Of a stretch of 64,000 nt of DNA, positions 37,253 to 49,300 are shown one piece after another. Every line of letters starts with the position of its first letter. Position 1 is the stretch's first letter. The position numbers and the translations under genes were made by a program. The notes under the pieces were generated by a model that did no database searches, was not told where the DNA came from, and saw only the letters and a program-made list of their open reading frames with translations. The stretch is from Ancylostoma caninum (lineage: Eukaryota > Nematoda > Chromadorea > Rhabditida > Ancylostomatidae): positions 1,433,001 through 1,497,000 of the forward strand of contig JBAJFG010000384.1 in the NCBI GenBank assembly GCA_037903475.1. The letters run 5' to 3'.

Positions 37253-37436
37253 ATGGAGAAAGAACACGGAACGGTGAAGCATACATGAAAATATAGTTGA
37301 GAGGGTAGAGTCTCAGTTTGCCATTCTGAGAGTTAATGCCTTCTAAAATTCTGGTCTTTCGTCGGCTGACATCACTTCGACTACAATGATATGCAGGGTT
37401 AGCAGTAATAGTAAGTTTCTCGTATATGAATTGCTT

Positions 37437-37713
37437 ACTTCATGTTGTGATGTCTGAGTGATGTGATTTCCCGATTTGCCCTTTGCGTCTCATCCATGAA
37501 CCCTCTTACTCCTTCCATTTGCCATCTTCTCCAGTGATAGTTTCTATCTCTAATAACGTAATATTCCATTTGTTCTGGAGGTTTGGAGTCTAAGATCTCT
37601 TGTTTCACGGAAATTGGGTAGCTAAACTGGTTTGCAAACCAACCTTTCGGGAGGGTATTCATGAAGTCGCATAGTTCATAGTTTATTTCCAAGAACACGA
37701 CCTACGTTTTCTT
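37437..37713 (-). CDS. Candidate exon of an unrecognised minus-strand gene
   Basis: An open stretch of about 92 codons begins after AACGTAG and ends at a strong donor GTAAGC. It reads VVFLEINYELCDFMN ... YYVIRDRNYHWRRWQMEG ... HHNM. Composition (Trp, Tyr and Arg rich, no repeats) is protein-like and unlike the surrounding MITEs. I do not recognise the family and found no partner exon, so it may be a transposon remnant or chance. Confidence 0.35.
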
Positions 37714-37760
37714 GCTTACTGCTGATCATTGAGATGTTTGTCCGCACCAAATCAACTTAA

Positions 37761-38162
37761 AGGCAGCACTCACGGAAATTCTCACGTTAAAATGAGTCGC
37801 TTACCATGTAGAGGGTCGCTGGACAATCGCAACAGTAAGTTGAACACCGCGGATGGCCGCCTACCTGCGAAGATACTGCCGTGGACACATCTGCTGCGGT
37901 GAGCAAAAGAGTTTCTTCGCGCCAGCTAACGCCGTTGACAGGGTGGGCGCATGTGGTTTAGCGGAGGCTGATTTATGGAACCATTTGCACGGTTTCGTGA
38001 CGGGACCCATCACGGAACACTCGCCCGAGCTGTGGACACACCAAATACTCCCATTATTTTCTGTGCTTTTCGCGTGTTTCCCGCTTCTTCATTGTTCATC
38101 GTCACTAAAAAGCCCGATGTACCGTGAAATCTTCAACCTAGAAATTCCCTTGAGTGCTGCCT
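37761..38162. mobile_element. TTAA-type MITE
   Basis: AGGCAGCACTCACGG after TTAA, with a matching inverted end GAGTGCTGCCT before TTCA. About 400 bp, no gene. Confidence 0.6.
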
Positions 38163-38803
38163 TCAGCACCTTCGCGAACTTACGCTTTTTACGCGTGGTG
38201 TGACACGTGAGACACGCGCGTTTGAACGCGCGTAGGTTCCATGCTCAACCGCTTGAGCACATGTTCCCATGTGGTTGGAATTTTCGGCTGTGTGACAAGA
38301 GTTCCGCTGCTGCACTGTGACTGGTCCATTCATGGGCGCGTCGCGGCTGCAGCTTTCAAGGGGCCGAGCAGTGCTGCAATAAAACAAGGAAGTTTTGTAA
38401 GCTTAAGTGGAACAGATGAATGTTCTTGGAGTCTATAAGCTGTAACGAGCTGGTGACCGATGTCAACTAGTGCGTCGAATCAGCGGAACAACCTGGATCT
38501 AAGGAGCACAAGCGTGCGGCGCGGTCGCGTCGCTGCGTATGTAATAAGTCTTGTCCGCCTTCCGGAATTTTCCCTCTGCCGCATAAATACTTCGAATATG
38601 CGCAAATCTTTGACCGATGGTTTTCTCTTTTGTGGTCGTCAAGAGTGTTCCCAAATATTTGTCGTCTATTCATTTGATACTGACTGAACATTCTTTTCCA
38701 TATTTATCGTCCTTCTAGTTGTTCGTTTTAACCACGTTGTAAAACTGTTTGAGAGAATGTCTACCGTGCCCACCTCGTGTGTAGAACGCTTGAATGTTTA
38801 TTA

Positions 38804-40084
38804 TTAGGTTGGTGCAAAAATAATGCGCGTTTTTCATTGCTTCATCTTCGCTGCTGAAAACTTCCAGTGTTTCTTATCATCGGTATGAGAAGTTGCACAT
38901 GCTTTTGTAGCAAATTTCATGGCCTTTCCAAATATCTCATGCATTTTGAGCGAAGTTCATGTTTTTGGTGAGTTTTTAGTTGTGGAACAAAGGGCGCCAA
39001 AACAAGTTTTTTGCCAAATTCACTTCAGCGAGCTGATACTCGACGGCATCGCAGCAGGAATCGCTCGGAATATCGCCATAGTTTTGGCGAAGGGAGTGTG
39101 AGCGAATGCATTCCGTAGAGGTGCTTCCGGATTTTTCGGCTTGCTGTGCCTTGCCTCGAAAGTGAGGAATGTCGTCTTGGTCTTACTGGAGTTTGCGATC
39201 CCCATCTGATGACAATTATCAAAGAGCGCCCATCCAAAACAACATATTTGGTTTCGCAGAACATCGCCGGTAATTGTTGCCAGACCATCCCCCCTTCTGT
39301 AAAAATGGGAGGATGAAAAGGCTGGACGAGTTGATGTCGCGCATACTGAACGAGTACCACATTGATCCTCGTTGAAAGGTCTGCTTCGCGCCTTTGTAGT
39401 GAAAGAATCGCGATCAAACAGTCGGTCGCTTAGTAATAAAATATGAAGTATAGACCCTCTTCGACAAGATGAGTTGCCTTGCGCAACAGTTGGACGAGGA
39501 AGATGCACCGAAACACTCCCAGAAACCGAAGCAACACCAAAATAAGTTTACGGCGACTTTGTGGTGACCTGCTGCACAAATTGCTCATTGCAGCTCATTG
39601 ATTCTTTCCCATCTGGGAAGTACTCTCAAGATGTAAATGAAATAAAATAGAAACTTCACTGTATGAGCCCAGCGTTGCTCATTGTCAGTAAAATGAATTC
39701 TACACTCCTACACAGCACCGTCTAGGCACACCTTGCACGACACATGCTCCACTAGCTGAAGCAACTGGGCTAGGACGCTCGCACTTCTACATCATAATCA
39801 ACAAGCTTCTCGCTCAGCGACTACCACTTCCCCGAGAACCTGGACGACTTCTTCCGGGAGAATTTTCTCGAAGACTAAAGTGATACTAAAATTGTTCTCC
39901 GGAACTTCGGCGATTCTAGAAGGTTCTGGCAGAATTGCACGGTAGTCGGAGAACATCTATCTTATTGCTAACGATTTGCGGATTACAATAGTTTTAAGCC
40001 TTTTGAAAAAGATCAATTTTGAAAGGAGTTATGAGGTTCGGAATCAAAGGCATGAAAACGCGCATTATTTTTGCACCAACCTAA
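38804..40084 (+). mobile_element. Mariner element, full-length ends, dead transposase
   Basis: 1281 bp, TA on both sides, with about 30-bp perfect inverted ends beginning TTAGGTTGGTGC. Fragments of a mariner transposase read on the plus strand in shifting frames: IKERPSKTTYLVSQNIAGN near 39210, GRMKRLDELM near 39306, an APKHxPxPKxH-like stretch near 39510 and LSDYHFPENLDDFF near 39818. Several frameshifts and stops; it cannot make the enzyme. Confidence 0.85.
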
Positions 40085-40089
40085 TAGTA

Positions 40090-41640
40090 CACTACTGCAT
40101 AGGATCTTGCTAATTGTGACTGCTTCACAAAAATATAGCTCTGAAAAGAGCATGCTCCCCTGGTTGAGCACGCGGTACCACGCATCACACCATGCGTGTC
40201 AACCGGTTGAGAACATTGTCGCGAATGTGTTAAAAAAACCAAGAAAAGGTTTACGAAAACTCGAACGCCGCACCCATCGAAATTCTCGGTTTCGAGCTGA
40301 AATGCGCATTGTCAGCGCATCTCAAATCTGAAACGAGCGCAAAGAATCATGGATTATCTCTGTAGAAACTCGATGCCGCGTATACAGCTGCTTGCATTGC
40401 GCAGCGACGACAGGGAGAAAATAGAGTGGGGGGGGGGGGACTGTATAAAAGGTCATAAGCTTCACCTTAAAAGCCTAAGTCTGAGCAATAACCTAAGTCT
40501 AAGGCGGGTTGCCATCCCTGGTTGAGCTAGCTTCGACAGTGAAATAGAAAGGAATGTAGAGAGGCAGGTTTCTGCTGCAACCAAAGTTTTTTTTTCTCAG
40601 AATGATTGTGATAATCGCACTAAAACCTATGGGGAACAGTTCTCGTGAGAATCAAAGGCATATTTTCGGAAGAACATCTATGAATTTAACGAGAACAAAC
40701 AGCATGTTGTACTTTGTATTCGATTGGCTCGGTGGACCATGCCATTGTGCACATTTTCCCGCGTTTTTTTTTTTTTTGAATTATATCTTTCCACAAATCT
40801 TCATTTATGAAACTGTCTATGATTTTTGTTCTGCGTGTGAACGTTTCTAAACGTATTGATGGTATTATAATCCATCTTCAGGTGATTTTCCATGTTTAGG
40901 AGGGTGAAGGTCTCTTTTTTGGTCTACGAGTGTACATGAACGAAGGATCGTCTAACACCGAACTAATCGCTACTGTGGCTGAGCAGGTACAGGTACAGTC
41001 CTGTAGATCAGGAGGGAAGGATCTTCGCGACGCGGGAATCCTCCACGTCGCTCCGCGTCGTTATCTCCAGCAAGCAGATCATGGGTCGACATGTTAGAGA
41101 TGACTGAAGACAACGTTCGACCGTGGTACGCAATTATGTCTAACATGTTGATTAATGATCTTCTTGTTAGAGATAATGACGTGGGGGAGCACAAGCGTTG
41201 CGGAGATCCTTCCCTCCTGACCTACAGGACTGTATGCAAACATTCTTCTGGCGTATTTTTATCCGCCAAGGCAACTCAATTCATTATCGTTTAGGATGAT
41301 GTCTCTGAGGTGCGATCAGCTCCGCTATCACCGAACTCTGCTTTAACATGTGAAATGTGCCAGAATTACGAAGTTAACTTGACGTTAATTCAGGTACCCT
41401 CATTATTCCTTCCATTTTTTGCAGGCAAATTTATGCTCAGTGTCCAGCATTCCGACAAAGGTGTCGCAGTTTGCGTGCTTTTTTAGGAGGAGTACGTGAG
41501 TGTTGAATGTAGGACTTGACTGGACCGATAGTATGCGATTATCGGGCACTTACCACCAGCGTGTGTATCCTGGTAGGACGGCTTACAGACTGACACTATA
41601 CTCGTTGTGGAGTATAGCTTCTAGCATCGCCGATTAGCGA
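40090..41640. other. No gene recognised; short inverted repeats
   Basis: A G-run occurs near 40430. TAGATCAGGAGGGAAGGATC near 41005 returns inverted near 41210, a partial foldback (about 40945-41345). No exon supported. Confidence 0.5.
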
Positions 41641-41649
41641 CTTCATTTT

Positions 41650-43834
41650 ACAGAGAAGATTCCGCCGTCAGGGGACCGAGTGCTACAGTAACCCGAGACC
41701 TGCAAATCTAAGCCAAATTGGCGCCGGAGCGCGCTATTTCACACAGTTGACGGTCCTGCGTTTGAGCAACTGGAGTTTTAGCTCCAGCTGACAAGATGAA
41801 AGGTTCCGGAGGGTCAGGGGAGGACAGTCTTACCGTATTTAGGCGTCGTACGAAATGTGCGTCGCGTGCGGCTATACCAGGGATACTACCAGACGGGCAT
41901 AACCTACCAAAACGAGAGTCACTAATCAAAGCGATTTCTCGTGTTCGTGCACCCGCTTTTACGATATTTGCAGCTATTTTGACGCTTGTAAAACAAGTGA
42001 GGAACAAGAACCAAGGCATTTGTGTGAGAGAAATTTCAAACCGGTACGTCATTCGCGTATAGGATATATGGTCTATTGAGTGAAGCATATCAAAGTCACA
42101 AATTCCGAATGCAGAAGTCACCTTTCGCAAACTAGAGCAGGATCTTGACATATTTTTCGAGGAAATGCTACAGTCTATGTACTCCATCGGTAGAAATGCG
42201 AACTTAGCGGTGCGTGCGCGCAGTGTCTGGAAGGTTGTGAATATTGATCTCTGCCATCACTAAGCTGTTTTCATCTTGGATGAGTTCTTTTCAGTACGAT
42301 TTGTGAACTAACAGTTGAGCCATTTTTCTGGGGTTTCGGCCCATTACACGTATTCTCAAACATTTTTGGTACAATCTAGGTATTCGGAGGAGTTCATGGC
42401 TCATACACCCAAAACAACTGTGTGCAAATTATACACTTCTCTTCTGTCCAGATAAAAAGAGTTCAGCTCCAAGCCCTCAAACGACTGAGTGACCTACTGG
42501 ACTGTCATGCACTTAGAAATGAAGGAGCGTACTCATTAAGGAGTAACAGAAATTTGTATTCCTCAGTAATAGAGCATAGGATCATCAACATAGGATAATA
42601 GAACATAGAATCATAAACAAAGGCTAAGTAAGGAATCTCATTTCAAAGAGTAGCTAGAGAATACTATTACCTTTGTATGAATGAAAATGGAAGAAATCTT
42701 CCTAATCTCGAAACTTTCCATGTTTTGGAAGGATTGCTCTTCTATAGGAAATTCATCAGATTCGCCAAAATGGTTCCCAGCACGATGGAATACGAGTGCA
42801 CTAATGTCGCGTAGGTTTACTTCACAGCTTGGGCACTTTACCAAGTCATGATGCTCTCATGGATGGCATTGCTTCCTGTGTTTCTTCAATGAATCCTTCA
42901 CTTCATACTTTCTACCATAGTTCGTGCATGAGTGTATGCCTTTAATTTCGGGATGGCTGACCCTTCTGTTTTCAATCGATGTTGACTTCATGCCTTCGAT
43001 GCGTATTTTGTCATAATTATGTTGGTTGAAGAGATGCTCGTAGAGGCGCCATTTTGGAGAACCACTCTGCGACTAAAATAATGATTGCTATAACCTTACG
43101 AAAGCACATTTAAAAGTTCTCCTTGCACGGAGTGTTTATATACGAAGAAGGTGCCTTTCTAATTTTTTGGTGAAGTTGTAAGAATTGCATGAAGACCGGA
43201 AACATGAAGTTAGCTTCTCATATCTAACCCAATAGCAAAGCAGAAATTCGTTTTTGAAATCTTCAAGATCTGCAACTTTCATAGTTCTCGAAATCTTCAA
43301 CCTTCATAATTTTGGAACAAATATACCATGGCAGGGTTCTGTTCCGATAAAAGTGTCGTATCTAGCACAGGAGGGAGCCAGCTCAACGCTCTTGTCGGAA
43401 GAGTCCTACAAAAATGATGGTTGAACTTAGGTGGTCCTTTCCAAAAATAGCAACACACGAACTATTCTCAACTGAATCAAGGTAATAGAAGAACACTATT
43501 TCAGCAAAGCAGAGAAAAAACATGCATGATATCACTACCTCGTTCTGCGAAAGAAAGACGATCGCAGAACGATTCTAGTAGACAGCATGTGAATTGAGCA
43601 GTTTAGCACTTTTCTAAACTCTCCGATCTAGCTGTACTGCAGCTAGAACCCCCATCAATGTGTTTGTTGCCGCTAAAATCCCACAAGACGGCTTAACTTG
43701 AGCTAACATTGCAGTTGCCCAAATGCAGAAATGTCAACTGGGTGAAATAGCGCGCTCCGGCGCCAATTCGGCTTAGATTCGCAGGTTTCGGGTTACTGTA
43801 GCACTCGGCCCCCTGACGGCGGAATCTTCTCTGT
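41650..43834. mobile_element. Mutator-like element (MULE), about 100-bp TIRs
   Basis: Inverted ends of about 100 bp start ACAGAGAAGATTCCGCCGTC and remain alike through GGCGCCGGAGCGCGCTATTT. The 9-mer CTTCATTTT flanks both sides exactly (41641-41649 and 43835-43843). Long TIRs with a 9-bp duplication are the hallmark of Mutator-like transposons. The interior holds a zinc-finger fragment and no readable DDE transposase. Confidence 0.88.
42660..43080 (-). pseudogene. Zinc-finger gene fragment inside the MULE
   Basis: Minus-strand reading gives KWRLYEHLFNQHNYDKIRIE, then HSCTNYGRKYEVKDSLKKH, a stop, and LVKCPSCEVNLRDISALVFH with a following H, ending at a possible donor GTAATA near 42668. Two C2H2-like fingers are visible; the first has lost its second cysteine and the in-frame stop at about 42860 breaks the frame. 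Could be an eroded N-terminal domain of a MULE protein or a captured gene. Confidence 0.5.
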
Positions 43835-43849
43835 CTTCATTTTTGATAT

Positions 43850-44358
43850 ATACCTATTGGTTGTGGGCGGTCCGAAAATCACAGCTTTTTTTTTATCGTT
43901 GGCGATGATACATCCCTACTTGCGAAACACCCTTAACTGTTCTTTCCAAAGTTGAAAAACACATAATGGTTTAATCCTGCGCGAATATGGCAAATGTCTG
44001 TAGCCGTTGCTCAACAAACTTCGGATTGCATCTGAAAGTTGCCGAACGAAACGTAAACAATTGTGTCCACCGTCTCATCGTGAAATATTCTTGAAATATA
44101 TTCATTTACATTTATACATGTATGTATACATATGTAACGCACGTGACAATCGTATGCTCTCTTCCTTATAAATCCTGTCAGCTAGCTTATATCATCGGGG
44201 GATCTCGTAAAGGGTGAGCTGAGAATTTGAAGAACAAAGTTCAGCTCCTTGTGCAGTGTCATTTAACAGCCTCGGGATAGGAGACTGCTTCTGTCGCGAG
44301 AAGCACTCCATGTTTCATTGTCATATTTTTCTCATTGAACGGTTAACACATTTTTCAG
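43850..44358. other. No gene recognised upstream of the first rabaptin exon
   Basis: Intronic or intergenic sequence ending in the TTTTTCAG acceptor at 44351-44358. Confidence 0.5.
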
Positions 44359-44478
44359 GAGAATGAAAGGAAATTGCGAGACCAGCTCAAAGCAGTGAAG
44401 TCTTTAGCGGAACGTTATGAGAGCGAATTATCGCAAGAACGAAAATATAGACAGGACGTTGAGAAAAAGATGATTGAG
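44359..44478 (+). CDS. rabn-5: Rabaptin exon a
   Basis: 40 codons, phase 0/0, acceptor TTTTTCAG, donor GTAATT. Reads ENERKLRDQLKAVKSLAER ... EKKMIE. Confidence 0.8.
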
Positions 44479-46298
44479 GTAATTTTTCATAATGATCTCA
44501 CAGCAGTTCTGCTCATTTTTTTCATTGTTTCATAATTGCGCCCAAAGATCGTCCGCTGTTAAACAATCACTTCTCTAGAAGTTATGTTTGAACTTATAAA
44601 TATGGGATGTGTGCATACAGTGTGTGAGTTCCTGAAAGCGGTCAAGAATTGTTTCAGCTCTCCGCACAGTTTAACGACGACCTCAAAACAGCTATCTCCG
44701 GTAACTCTGCACTAGAAGAACGTATAAAAGAACTTTCACGTAATCACAAAAAGGAAAAGGAAAAGTGTGAGAAGCAGCTCCAGGAAGTTAATGATATTTG
44801 CTCCATGTTGGAGTCTGATATCAAGAAGCTGACGACCAAATACCAGGTAATTCATAATTGTGTATCCTACAGTTTTGCTGTGCATCATGTAAACACTCTC
44901 GTTCTGAAGGAACTCCTTGGTTCAAATCGTGCAACTGCTACTGAGATGAGGGCGGAGCCAATTGATCTCCCACAAAGTGCGGATCAGCTGCAATTTCTCT
45001 GTCTGCAGATGAGAGAAGAGTTGATAGAATTGAAATCTGCTCGACAACATGAACAGAATGAGTTGCGAGACGAAGTCGCTTTGTTGAGGTAAGAGGTGTT
45101 ATCAGTAGTGTTGGCATATTTAATCCCTGTAAGTCACTGCATGTGGTCAGTATTTTCAAATGATTAGTGGTTGCGGAGTAGTTGTCTTTGTCTTTCCGTT
45201 GCGACATTTTTTGATTACTTGAACTAGGGGAAGGATAAAATTCATCTTCAGATCGCCCTTGGATAGCTCGTCGCTCCCAGTCGGCGTATTGGGATATAGC
45301 AGTCACTATTGTTTTCATGAGAAAAATCTGTTTTTGTACATCTCCGGGTTTGTCTCTCATCATCTCTCAAACATTCGGGCGTTTGGAGCGCCGGCCCACA
45401 CCGACCGTCTCGCGGCATGACACCTGCGGGACAGACGCAAGAGTGGGCGGAGCTGGCGTGCCTATTCCGCCGTTAGTTGCGCCTTATCCTGCACTAGCTG
45501 CCGTACCCGGCTTCGCTCGGGTGTTTTATTACCTTGGCTACATCATACTGCTGAGGCCAACTACTATCATCGACAAATTCATTAAAATCTCCATCACGTT
45601 TCCCATCGACTTGTAGGCGAATAACGCTTCCCATCGACTTGTAGACGGTGTCCCCGCTCCATTGGGCGGAAGAGCCAAAAATCAATAAAATCGAAAAACC
45701 GATATTTCATGCAAAATGTTTGTCATATTCCTATTCAGCGTATTGAGAAACCCAAGAAGACATGTCTTTGTCCGTCCCCGAGCGAAAATGGGGAAAAATC
45801 GATAAAATCAATAAATCAATATTTCGTGCAAAGTGGTTGTCATTCTTATTCAGCGTATTGAGGAACCCCAGTAGACATGTTTTACCACCCCATGATCAAG
45901 AATAGCGAAAAATCAATAAATCGATAAATTGGCACAAAATGGTTGTCATTCTTATTCAGCGTATTGAGGAACCCCAATAGACATGTTTTACCACCCCATG
46001 ATCAAGAATAGCGAAAAATCAATAAAATCAATAAATCGATAAAATGGCACAAAATGGTTGTCATATTTGTGTCCAGCGCATTGAGGTACCCCAGTAGGCA
46101 TGTTCTCGCTAGTCCCTGGTCAAGAAGAGCAAAAAATCAATAAAATCGATATAATCGATAAACCAATCGATAATCCCAGGTGCAAAGTAGCCTATAACCT
46201 CCGTCGGCCAGTGGAGAGCCTACCTGCAAAATTTGGTCCCGATCGGTTCATCCTCCGCGATTTCTATTCGGAACACACAAACACACACACAAACACAA

Positions 46299-46384
<86 letters not shown>

Positions 46385-49300
46385 TCACTTTTACATATAC
46401 AGATTTGACGTGCTATGATCCTGCTACGGGGATAGAAGGATTAAGGCAGGTCATGTTCTATTGCAACCGTTGACCACAAAAATAATACAAAAATGAGTTT
46501 GCCGGGCACTATGTTCTCCTTGCGCCAGCGCTCGACGAGCCGGATATCTGCGACGAGACGGATTTTCTCGTCCGCGCCGCATCGGCACGCGACCGCATCC
46601 CACGATTCTGGTCTGGCCAAATGGTACACTGGGCCACAGTTTCAACCGAGCCTCAGTTGGCCAGGCAAGTCCCGTAGGACTCGTCTAGTCTCCGCCACAG
46701 CGGAAACCAGACTAAGCTTTCACAGCCGGCTGCCGGCTTATGTACACTTCGGCTGCCACCTGGCAATGGAGAAAAAAAAAACAGGGTGCAGGTTAACTTG
46801 CATATACTCTGCCTCGTGCGCGCTCACAGCAGGTTTTTCTGCTCCATCCGGCAAGTATTCCTGCCCCACCCGCGACTACCTGCCGGAAGCCTGCATTGGC
46901 CAGAAATGGGCGAGTTCACCGGTGCTCCAAACGCCCGAATATCTGAGTTATTGCCTAACCCATGCGGTCGTTCTGCTGGCGCCGGCCTCCCGGGCTTTAG
47001 TTGATATTCGTTTCGCTCGCATGCTTCGCTTACGTTTAGCCGGAATCAAGCAGATGAAACAGAGACATTCTCGTACCATTACCCCATTTGCTGTCATCGC
47101 ACAGCTGCTGCCCGCCGAAGTGGATCTCCGTGCATTTTCGGCTCGCAGCCAGGACCTGTTATGTTGTTCAGTTGACCAAAGCAGGTGTGAGCAATTGAAC
47201 CTATTTAGTCTAATATCCGCCGCCAATTTTGTATGCACTAGTTGCTGTAATCGGCGTGATAAGGCCCAACCTGCGTTTACATATAAAGGGAAAAAGGATG
47301 TTGGGTCTTTGCCGGCAGAAGTGGGATGAACGAAAAAAACACTAGGGAGATCCAAATCAACGAAATCGAATACGTAGCACATTTCCCGTCGGGAGTAGAG
47401 CAGTGGTAAGAGGCCTGCTGTTCGTTCCCACGATTGATGATCCGATCCCGCTTGAAGGCAACCAAGCCTCCCCTCCGGGGTCGGTAAAGTGGTACCAGAG
47501 GAGTACGAAGCAATGACTTGGTACATCGTATGCCCCCCGCAAGTCACTGTACAAGGCACATACGCATTCAATGCCTCTATGTTGTTCAGATGAAATCGAA
47601 TGCGTGGCGCATCCCCAAATTGATTAACACTGACCACTTCATCCTATATTATCTCCATTCACTGGGTGCTGAAGCATCTTACCATAGCATTTGACCCAAC
47701 CCCTAGCGTTCCCCCACTTTTGGACGCTGCCGTACACCTGCTATGGCGTTAGATCCGTTGCTCTTAACTTCGCCATCCACCGACGGTCTCTTGGTTTGCA
47801 CCACACCATACTCGTTTTCACTCCATTGGGTCGTGATATCAGCACACAAAGTTTCTTCGAATACTAATAGTTGTTAATCCAGCAGACAGCCTCTAACAAA
47901 GGAAGTGCACGAACTTAAGCTGCGCTTTCGGAACGAGACATATATGGTTGGAAAGCCTATCTCAAATGATGTTACAGATTATATTTGAAATTTGCTAAAT
48001 GGTTAATACAAGCTCAAAATTCTATTTCCTGCCATATTGACATATACCTCCCTCAATCATGGCTTGGCAGTTGGATAGCCGAGTGGGTAGTGATGCTGAC
48101 TTATAGGATGAAAGTCGAAGGTTTGCATCCTGTCCCCAATTTTGTTTTGCAAACTTCAATTGCTGACCTTTGACAGGGTGAGGAGCTGTTCAGGAGATTG
48201 CTGAATATTGATGTTATGAAAGCTACAGGGAGACTTCCTCTGTATGAAGCCTACTACGCTGTTTGATAAAGGCTTGTCCCAATTCTTTCTATAATTGGTC
48301 ACTTTTATGGCCTGAACAAAACAGGTGCAATCTGGTAGAAGAATTTTTTTTTTACTAACCGCAGCGATGAACATCAACAATGAAGTGTTCAAAACAGTAA
48401 CAGGCAGTGGGGACAAACAATAAACGAAACACAGTTGCAATCGCTGGAGGAACATTCACTGCAAAGATCAGGAGGTAAACAAACTTGAACAGGCGTTGGA
48501 AAATGCCCTTTGCAGCGACATTGCATTAACACCCAGTATAGAGCAATTTTCCATTATTTTCAAAGCAGCACTCGTAGCTATTGCTCATTTATCTCCTGAA
48601 AAGTTCCGCACTCTGTCAAAGAGTCAAGTTAGCTATTAAAGTTTGCAAAACTTTAGTGGGGGACAGGATGCAAACCCTTGACCTCCATCCTATGTGTCAG
48701 CATCACTATCCACTCGGCTACCCAGCTGCCAAGTCATGATTGAGGGAGGTATATGTCAATATGGCAGGAAATGGAATTTTGAGCTTGTATTAACCATTTA
48801 GCAAATTTCAAATATAATCTGTAACATCATTTGAGATAAGCTTTCCAACCATATATGTCTCGTTCCGATAGCGCAGCTTAAGTTCGTACACTTCCCTTGT
48901 AAGTGGAAGATGTGGAAGCGTTCATTGATGGTAATCCTGGTAGAACTTTGGATTGAGGAGTTGCTGCAGTGCAGTTCTCAGAAAATACTTTGTTAAAACG
49001 CACATTTTCAGTTTATCAGGCTAATAGTTCAATCGCGGTCACGTGAAAGAATCAGCAGGCTACTCAAACATTTCAGAGAGCAAATTGGAGAGGAGCGAAA
49101 TGCAAAGTTAGCTATGGAGCGTGATCTTCTCGCTCAGGTCAATCATCTTCAAACACAATTGGGCATCGCAGCAAGTAAAGTAAGTTAATTTTGTCCAGCG
49201 TTATATCGACCTTTACCTTTCGGTTAACGATCTGTTAAGCAATATAACGTCAAAGTTACCAGTTTTCCTCATTTATCATTGGCTGAGTAGCGTTTGTCAC

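Noticed and set aside
41708..42187. 159-codon minus-strand frame as a MULE protein
   Set aside because: It runs into the TIR and has no domain; the opposite strand looks at least as protein-like.
46493..47329. 278-codon plus-strand open frame
   Set aside because: No domain, no start or splice context, runs through a dispersed repeat whose other copy breaks the frame, and ends near a SINE.
48071..48138. Functional tRNA gene
   Set aside because: A and B boxes are present but the arms do not fold well, and an inverted second copy shows that it belongs to a foldback element.
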